Assembly (NCBI GenBank): GCA_004352715.1 | Contig: SCFE01000002.1 | Location: 1,492,066 to 1,556,065 of the forward strand | Reading direction: 5' to 3' | Source: Hofstenia miamia | Lineage: Eukaryota; Xenacoelomorpha; Acoela | Length of the DNA stretch: 64,000 nucleotides | Shown: positions 57,346 through 64,000 of the stretch, in pieces | How the letters are laid out: each line of letters begins with the position of its first letter | Numbering within the stretch: the stretch's first letter is position 1 | Position numbers and translations under genes: made by a program | Notes under the pieces: generated by a model | Database searches by the model: none | What the model saw: only the letters and a program-made list of their open reading frames with translations | Told to the model about the DNA's origin: nothing

Positions 57346-57533
57346 GGTCAGGAGTGTTCATTTCAGGATTTTTTGGCTGTACAGGTGTGATCAAGAGGAA
57401 TAATCTGGTTTTGCATACTTTTACATTATTATTTTTCTTCCTGGCTGTTGTTCAAATTATAATGTTTTTCTTTATTCTATTCAAGAATGAAGCATATAGC
57501 AAGAAAATTTCAAGTGATCTCCTTGCTTCAATG
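57346..57533 (+). CDS. Tetraspanin, exon 2
   Basis: Acceptor TTTTTAG|GG completes Gly62. It encodes the rest of TM2 with the tetraspanin signature GVFISGFFGCTGVIKRNN (family G....sgf.GC.ga.ken), TM3 at about residues 84-107 (LHTFTLLFFFLAVVQIIMFF), and the start of the large extracellular loop (NEAYSKKISSDLLASM). I chose the donor ATG|GTAAAA at 57533 because it is phase 0 and joins the CCG exon in frame; the frame runs on open to 57632 in the intron. Confidence 0.85.
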
Positions 57534-59300
57534 GTAAAATACTTGGAATATTTTAAGCAATCAAATTACATTTCAAATGCAAATTCAAGCAATAAGATTC
57601 CTCTAAAGCTATACTTGAGTTTTATCTGGTGACAGTGACAATTTTCTTGAAAGGACATACTGAAAAATATGATAAATTGTTCCCTAGTATATGTGTACAT
57701 AGAAAATTACAATGGAATGCTAAGGAGCTTTGAACGTCCTTGCAAGTCATAGTCAACATCTGTGCTAATTTGCTTTACATGAGTTCTCATCATTGTGATT
57801 GGTAATCAAATTCGAGTTGCGTGACAACTATCAACCGAAAAAATTTGGTTTGGGTCCAGGTCGGGTCATTCCGGGAAAAGATAATTGGTTCAAAATCGGA
57901 TTTTTTAAAATTTAATTACAAATGTTATAGGATGTGCTTTTGATGGTTAATCAAAGTTAAATATCATTTGGTTTATAACAATATATCAAAAATAGTTAAA
58001 CTCACGTGTTGCGCTGTAGTGATCACAGAGAAATAATTTTCAAAAATGTATTTTCCTATAAAAAATTTTACCATGTTCTTTTCTATTCAAATTCGGATCC
58101 CCTTTTGCTCCAAAAGTAACATTTTGGTACAACCTCTTGTCGATTTGATTAATAGAAAAGGGTTAGGTGTGAAAAACTCGAACCAGTCCACTTCTGATGC
58201 ATATGTTATACACATTTCATCTTTACTGATCGGTAGGTTATAGGAAATTCATGTTTATAACGACACCCTTTCATCATTATTGGCACACCCTACACAATGC
58301 AAAGATTAAAATTTTCAATTCAGAATTTTGTACAATTCATTTTAAAATTCGGGAAAAATGAATAAAAATACAAATTTACTGAGCATTCATACTTTTTTCA
58401 TTAAGAGCAAAAAATGTGTATTTCTCAATGTAGACATGCATAGAAACTATTATTAACTAGTATTTTTAAGACCTGCAACTACAAAAAATGACATAAGCTT
58501 TTCAGAACGGCTATTGTATACATTTCAATGAAATTTGAAATTCCGCCCAAGTCCACAAAAAGTTGCGTCGATTAAGCAGAAACAAAAACAGACAAAGTTT
58601 TCAATAATTTACTGATTTTTATACCATGCATTTGTAAAATCAATTCAAAAACTTCGAATACCCAATTGTTATTGTGCAATCCTTAATCATGTTTTGTAAG
58701 ACTAATCATGTCTAATTAAACATATAAATAGGAAACAGATTGAGGAATTTACAGTAAAAAGAAGCATGTTAATCAATTCAGATTCTTTAATTTCTGTGAG
58801 ACATTTGGTTATTTCATAAGTGTAAGCTAATTTTGTCTTAAGCCGCTTGAGTGCAATACCTGCTCTTAAAAATGACAACACGTTTTTTCGTATTTGTAAA
58901 AAATGTTTCCAAGAGTATATGAAATTTTTGAACATCGTGGAATATTGATACATCCATTGGTGAACCTGAATCCACGCGTTGTTATGTATTTATAGTAAAA
59001 TGTTTCACTGTGACTGAAATACTTAAAAATATTAACGATTTGTCAATGAAAATTCAAAATTTTTATTAAAAAAATTCAATTTCTATTCATGCCTGATTGT
59101 TCAGGTAATCAGGAAGTGTAAAACCCCTGGTACAACAACTGAAGTCGGGGTTTTAATACATAAATGAAAGAAGGTGGCCTCGTCGAAATTTGAGGAATTC
59201 CTATGCTGTTGAAGGTTAAGCCAACCTTAATTTGACTTTGTTCGCAAAATATATATTTTTAATAATCATATTTATAATGCACATCTAATTAGCAATTTAG
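57534..59300 (+). other. Tetraspanin intron 2
   Basis: 1767-bp intron, AT-rich, with no element clearly recognised. Confidence 0.6.
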
Positions 59301-59507
59301 TACAGTTATACAACAAGTGAGAATGTTGAAAAAGATTGGAATGATCTACAATATTCATTCAAATGTTGTGGTGTCCATGATGATCATAGTTCTTGGGAAC
59401 AGAGCAATCGAAATCTTATACCAATTTCCTGCTGTATCAGTGAGAAAAAGTGTCTTCAAATTACTTCAAACGCAAGTGTTAATGATATTTCAACTATATG
59501 GAATTTC
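59301..59507 (+). CDS. Tetraspanin, exon 3 (large extracellular loop, CCG motif)
   Basis: Acceptor CAATTTAG|TAC opens YSYTTSENVEKDWNDLQYSF, then KCCGVHDDHSSWEQ, IPISCCISEKKC and a stretch to STIWNF, 69 codons in phase 0. CCG at residues 146-148, the second CC at 168-169 and Cys175 are the disulfide-forming cysteines that define the loop; the W..LQ..F.CCGV context is diagnostic. The exon has no ATG in this frame, so it is hidden from start-codon-based prediction, and a different, meaningless frame is open here. Donor TTC|GTATGC at 59507 is phase 0 and is followed by an in-frame stop. Confidence 0.85.
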
Positions 59508-60827
59508 GTATGCTAAACATCAATAATGCTTTGTTACAATTTCTTGTAGTGTACAACTCTGTTCAGAAGTGCAACTGGGTAAACTGAGTCACCGGGCCAA
59601 GGAAAGACTTTTGTTCTTAGTATTTGGGTAGCAGGAAGCTTGTCTAACAGTAAAAATTGAGCCTTGGTTCAAACAGAAAATCAATTGTCTCAAAAAATAA
59701 ACATATAAAAAATAAAATTTTGATAATTGTAATAGAAGCACTAAAAAGAATTACTCAATAATCAATAGCAACTATTGAGTAAATCGTATTGAAATGTGAT
59801 TATTTTGTAGTGTAATATAAGCAATAACCTCGTGTTTTGAACTATGCCTACGATATATGTATATTTCTACTAGCGGTGTAACCGAATTATATGCTGTTAA
59901 CCAAATCCTCTGGACCATTGATTTTATACAGGGTTTGTAATGTAGTATGGCAGTGAATCTTACTCCTTGCTTTTAAAACGAAATGAACCAAGCAGCCTTC
60001 CCAAATATTATACTTTCTAATTTTGGTATCTTTGTCTTACACTTTTAAAAAATGGGGTAGAATTTGCAAGAATCTAAAATTTCGGTTCCTTGGTTGCATT
60101 AAATAAGGCCAACGTGAACATCTAAGATAATCTAATGAGTAGTACCAATGGCATTTTATTAACTCAGTGAAAACGCAATGGAGAGTGAAATGAGGCGAAA
60201 GACATTGCCACACGTCTTCCACCTTTGAAATTAGATGTGTGCTTTGAAAACACTAATATACAGTATGCCTGCGTAAAACACATAGTACCGGGTGTAAGGA
60301 GGTTGCAGCTCCCCAAGCTTAAAAATGATGAAGCATTTCAAAGTACTCGAGATGATAGCTACGACAGTAGCAAAGTACTACGTCTTTTAGTGTGAACATT
60401 GTATGAAGAGATATTACAAGTGATTGTAAAAATTATCCTCTCTGTATATCTAACATAAGTCTGTTATTTTCTATTTCTTTTCATTAAACTTTTTGAATAA
60501 TCCTGAAAAAAAACACATTGCATTGATGCTTGGAGCCTCTGAGGAATAGAATATTCTAGATAAATTATATAATGCCTGCTAAATAATACTCCCACTGATT
60601 TCAGTTCCAATACCTACTATCCATCAAAATTTAAAAATGAAATGCATAAATCTGATGTAATTCATATAAGATGCTATAAATACATTCATATTTTAATTAC
60701 CGGTATCCTTAAACAGTAATTTGCTAAATGAATGACGTCATTATCCTTGCAAATATCTCAACGTCCCCTAAACAATGTTTTCCCCAGAGCCTATGGTGCT
60801 TTTATTATTTATAACTACATTATTTAG
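59508..60827 (+). other. Tetraspanin intron 3
   Basis: 1320-bp intron with no recognised content. Confidence 0.6.
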
Positions 60828-61118
60828 ATGAAAGCACAATGCACCTATAATCCTGATCCGGATATTCTCTATTGCTTAAATGTATCCGTCTCAGAAAATG
60901 CCTATTCGTTTATCTATAAAGACGGATGCTTGTCAAAAGTTACAGGAACATTTACCAATACCAGCGTTTTTCTAGAAACTGCATTATTGGTGTTAGCTGC
61001 AATGGAATTAGCGTCTGTCGTGGTAGCACAATTTCTAGCACGCAACAAGAAGACAATTGATGCTGATAATTTATCAAGAAGTATACGACACAGTCATAGA
61101 GCAATGCGAACAATCTAA
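60828..61118 (+). CDS. Tetraspanin, exon 4 with stop
   Basis: Acceptor TTATTTAG|ATG opens MKAQCTYNPDPDILYCLNVS. It supplies loop cysteines 198, 209 and 227 (YKDGCLSK), giving eight loop cysteines in total. It then encodes TM4 at about residues 238-262 (SVFLETALLVLAAMELASVV), the cytoplasmic tail ARNKKTIDADNLSRSIRHSH and a TAA stop at 61116-61118. The first ATG is internal, not the start of a gene. TM4 followed by a short basic tail is typical of the family. Confidence 0.88.
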   Translation: MKAQCTYNPDPDILYCLNVSVSENAYSFIYKDGCLSKVTGTFTNTSVFLETALLVLAAMELASVVVAQFLARNKKTIDADNLSRSIRHSHRAMRTI

Positions 61119-64000
61119 TTTTTGTATTCACCTAATTGTATTGAAAATATTGAATATATTGATGCAAACAAATTCTAAATATATTAATATAAGTAGTGAT
61201 AAGTTGGAATACCATTTTAGGCCTTAACTTAACTCCGATTGAAAATCTTTTCCTTAAGGGGCGCATCCAGGAATTTTTGATGGAGGGCATATCAATTTTG
61301 ATCAGGTTTAGTGTTCAATTACATGGGAAATACTTTCCAAAAAGTGTCAAAATATAGCAAACATTGTTAGTTAATGTGCATTCTGCGACATTAGTTCTTA
61401 AATTTTTAATTTTTTTCAAATTACAATATTACTAACCCAAAAAAATCAATGTTGAAGCCCAGAAGGGAGGCAATTGGCTCATGTTCTCCTCTAAATACAT
61501 CACGACTTCCCTTCGTTCAATATTTATGAAGTTAGTTGATGTTAAACGAAAGAAGCTCAAACCCAATTAATTCAACTTGAATATTAAAATCGAAAGACCA
61601 TGATTGAATGCATGTCTGCATACATACATGTAATACTAATCCATATTTATCATTTTTAAGTAATTATGCAAAACAAATTTCCTTCATACAATTGCCTTTT
61701 TTTATTAGTTTAACAACTATTAGAATAATTTTTGCTAAACTAGAACAATGAATATGATAACTACTACAAAATCATTCAAAGATAATCTAGATTTTCATAT
61801 ATCGAATGAATGCAGGCAGTCTCATGCGATGCGGTTTATGTGAAGATGGTTTTTGTTGGGTATAAATTACATTTGCTGCACTCTTCACCAGAATGTAGGA
61901 ATAATTTAAATGCATAAATTGAGATGTTTATGAAATATTTCTCTTGCTATAATTGTATTTTGCTATTACAAATACCATTTACTCTCAACATTTCACACTA
62001 TTACTTTAATAAATTATGTGTTTACAAAATGGATACACAATAACTTTATAATCAAAGCTGCACTTATTTCAAATCCAAAAATGACCTTTTTGGAGACAAG
62101 ATTGGAAATGACAAATTACTTAATGAAAATTTTCCAATGTCGAAGAAATGATTTATTGAAAGTTTATCAAGATTTCTTCGAATAACGCTATTGACATTAA
62201 TTAATTAATTCTGAATCATTCAAAAATGATAAAAAAACAAATGTCAAAAGTCGATTGACCAATTAGTTTTGCGATCAGTCGTTTTTTTATAAATTAATCG
62301 TTTTAATTGCATATGTAAGTTTTGATTTATTAATTTGAAATTTTCTCATGAGGAGTTTCAACAATAAGAATTCATTATTAACTTATGTAAGATTGCGATT
62401 TTAATTTCTGTCAAATCTCTTCATGTAAAACATTGCTTTCCATTAATAAATATATAATATTTCTCACTATTTATTATGATCTTAAATATGCATTTGTGCT
62501 TGTGCAAATTGATCTATTTTGAATTTCTTAGCCGTATCATTAATGATAATATTTTAAAAACAAACAATTTCTCAGTAATTTTTTCAGAGCAATAAGTTTT
62601 GCTCTTAATATTAATAAATTTTATTTACATAGGGACTAAACAAACAATTCCGGTGTAAAATAAACGAACTTCTGCCTAGTAGTATTTACATTTTGCAACC
62701 CTACAATAATTTTAAGCAAACGTAAAGATTAACTTTAAACAGCCTGGGGATTTCTAAAAATTGTCATGGTCCTATAAAAATTTTTTAAACGCTTATAGCT
62801 CAAAACTATTAAAGGTGTGCACAATCTGAAAACACCACACGATAGAAGAGAGCCTCCTCTTTCTTTTTCATTCTAAATCCGCGCGCTGGCTTTGTCCCGC
62901 GTTCTCTGACTTTGCGTATGGCACGCCTCAATGGATTTGGAATATGGAAAGAATTAAAATCTTTTTCAAAAATTCGAAAATTTCTAAGAAAACTTGTTAA
63001 TCTATTCAACAATCTCTGCCACAGCAATAAGCTTTAATAGAAATTTTTAACATTGCATTAATGTATGTTCCCCAATAGACCTACCCATGCCCCAAGATTT
63101 TCAAATTTGGAAATAGGCTTGGAGAAGATTCTTTGTAAATGTGGAAAAACGGTTTGTCCTTTAAAACGGACGCTAGGTAGTTTAAGGTTAAAAATTTCAT
63201 TCTTGTTAGTTAAAATGCGAATTCGCAACGATCACTGAAAACTGAGCTAGTACGCCATCTTTTGAGATTACTCAATAATATAAACATTTAACGGATAAGG
63301 TTTAAATTAAAGGGTTCAGTTTTTGAAAGAACAATGAGGTGTGCAAAGGTTCAAAAACTCATTTACTCGACCCATTTCCCAGTGCAAGTGGGCAATAAGT
63401 TTTAAAGAAATCACTCTCATGTGAAGTGATTTTCTTAGTTGACCAATTTGGGATGAATGTAAGCGAAAAAGTGGCAAACAATTTTACTAATAATTTGAAT
63501 TCCATTGCAATTAGTGTAAACTAAGTTTAAATTGTTTAATTAAAAAAGCAGTATGCATCCTGGTACTGGTAGTCTTATAGAAAAACCTTCATTGATTCAG
63601 CGTGAAAGAAAGAGACTCTTCGAATACACTGCAGAAACTTAGAAACTCTGTATTCAACTGTAAATTATAAACCCTGAGACCTTTGAAAATATATAAATAT
63701 GCAGTTTTAAGAAATTTAAATTTTACTATTTTAGCTCTTTAAAAACAATAACAAGTTTTAACCATTTCAATATTAAACCAAATATTCATTGTATTAAAAT
63801 TAGCAATTTACAACCCTTGGGGATTTAGTTATCTATTGAAAACTATGCTAAATATCTATGCATCCTACAACATCTCAGCTAAAGAAAGAAATTTTACATT
63901 TGAACTATGTAAGTATTTGGCTTTGAATTTATATGTACTAAATTTTTCATTTCGATTTATGATAAAGAATTAATTTGTGAAAGCATAAGAACTATCTTTA
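61119..64000. other. Intergenic, no gene seen
   Basis: AT-rich sequence with the tetraspanin 3' flank. A short GC-richer patch at about 62870-62940 gives a minus-strand frame (RAIRKVRERGTKPARGF) with no recognised family. Nothing else is supported. Confidence 0.45.

Noticed and set aside
59317-59526. Open frame starting at an ATG-like codon in the tetraspanin loop exon
   Set aside because: It is the wrong frame of the real exon; the frame with W..LQ..F.CCGV fits the tetraspanin family and the splice phases.
62809-63027. Minus-strand 72-aa frame with a basic segment (RAIRKVRERGTKPARGF)
   Set aside because: No recognised family, no splice context and short length; the GC-richer patch may be a repeat, but I could not support a gene.

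Overview
The window looks like AT-rich genomic DNA from an invertebrate animal. It is a draft assembly with runs of N. It has spliced genes with GT-AG introns (acceptors mostly TTTAG or TTTTAG), long non-coding stretches, many (TA)n microsatellites and a dense load of decayed transposable elements. I cannot name the species. CEP112, the ciliary/centrosomal protein suggested for the first gene, would fit a ciliated metazoan. I saw no rRNA gene, operon or CRISPR array.

Three host genes can be supported, all needing exon assembly. (1) 4090-12680, plus strand: six exons of a coiled-coil protein, most likely the C-terminal four fifths of CEP112. (2) 49103-45410, minus strand: a complete two-exon magnesium-dependent phosphatase 1 (MDP1, HAD family, 156 aa); its only intron is filled by a retrotransposon. 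(3) 51512-61118, plus strand: a complete four-exon tetraspanin (289 aa). Its large-loop exon with the CCG motif (59301-59507) has no start codon and is easily missed.

Layout. 1-4089: two decayed non-LTR retrotransposon pieces. 4090-12680: CEP112-like gene, with a broken piggyBac transposon (9207-11332) and an antisense protein-like relic (about 6300-6890) in its introns. 13640-20850: three CR1/Jockey-type non-LTR pieces, one nearly full length (14525-17590). 20850-31300: mostly non-coding, with two assembly gaps. 31300-38500: a mosaic of tRNA-like sequences, ISL2EU-type transposase, hAT transposase end, a non-LTR reverse transcriptase, approximately 16-bp minisatellites in inverted orientation, and two fragments resembling structural proteins of Maverick/Polinton- or adintovirus-like elements. 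38500-44400: non-coding repeats, a non-LTR 3' end and a Penelope-like GIY-YIG remnant. 45410-49103: MDP1. 49380-50400: a GC-richer stretch split by a hAT-like MITE. 51512-61118: tetraspanin. 61119-64000: no gene seen.

The host genes are functionally unrelated neighbours. The main interest is how mobile elements shape this locus: a retroelement tail next to the MDP1 acceptor, a virus-like fragment beside inverted minisatellite arms, and single-N joins flanked by duplicated sequence that probably reflect assembly error. All family assignments come from reading motifs by eye and recalling the families; no database search was run.
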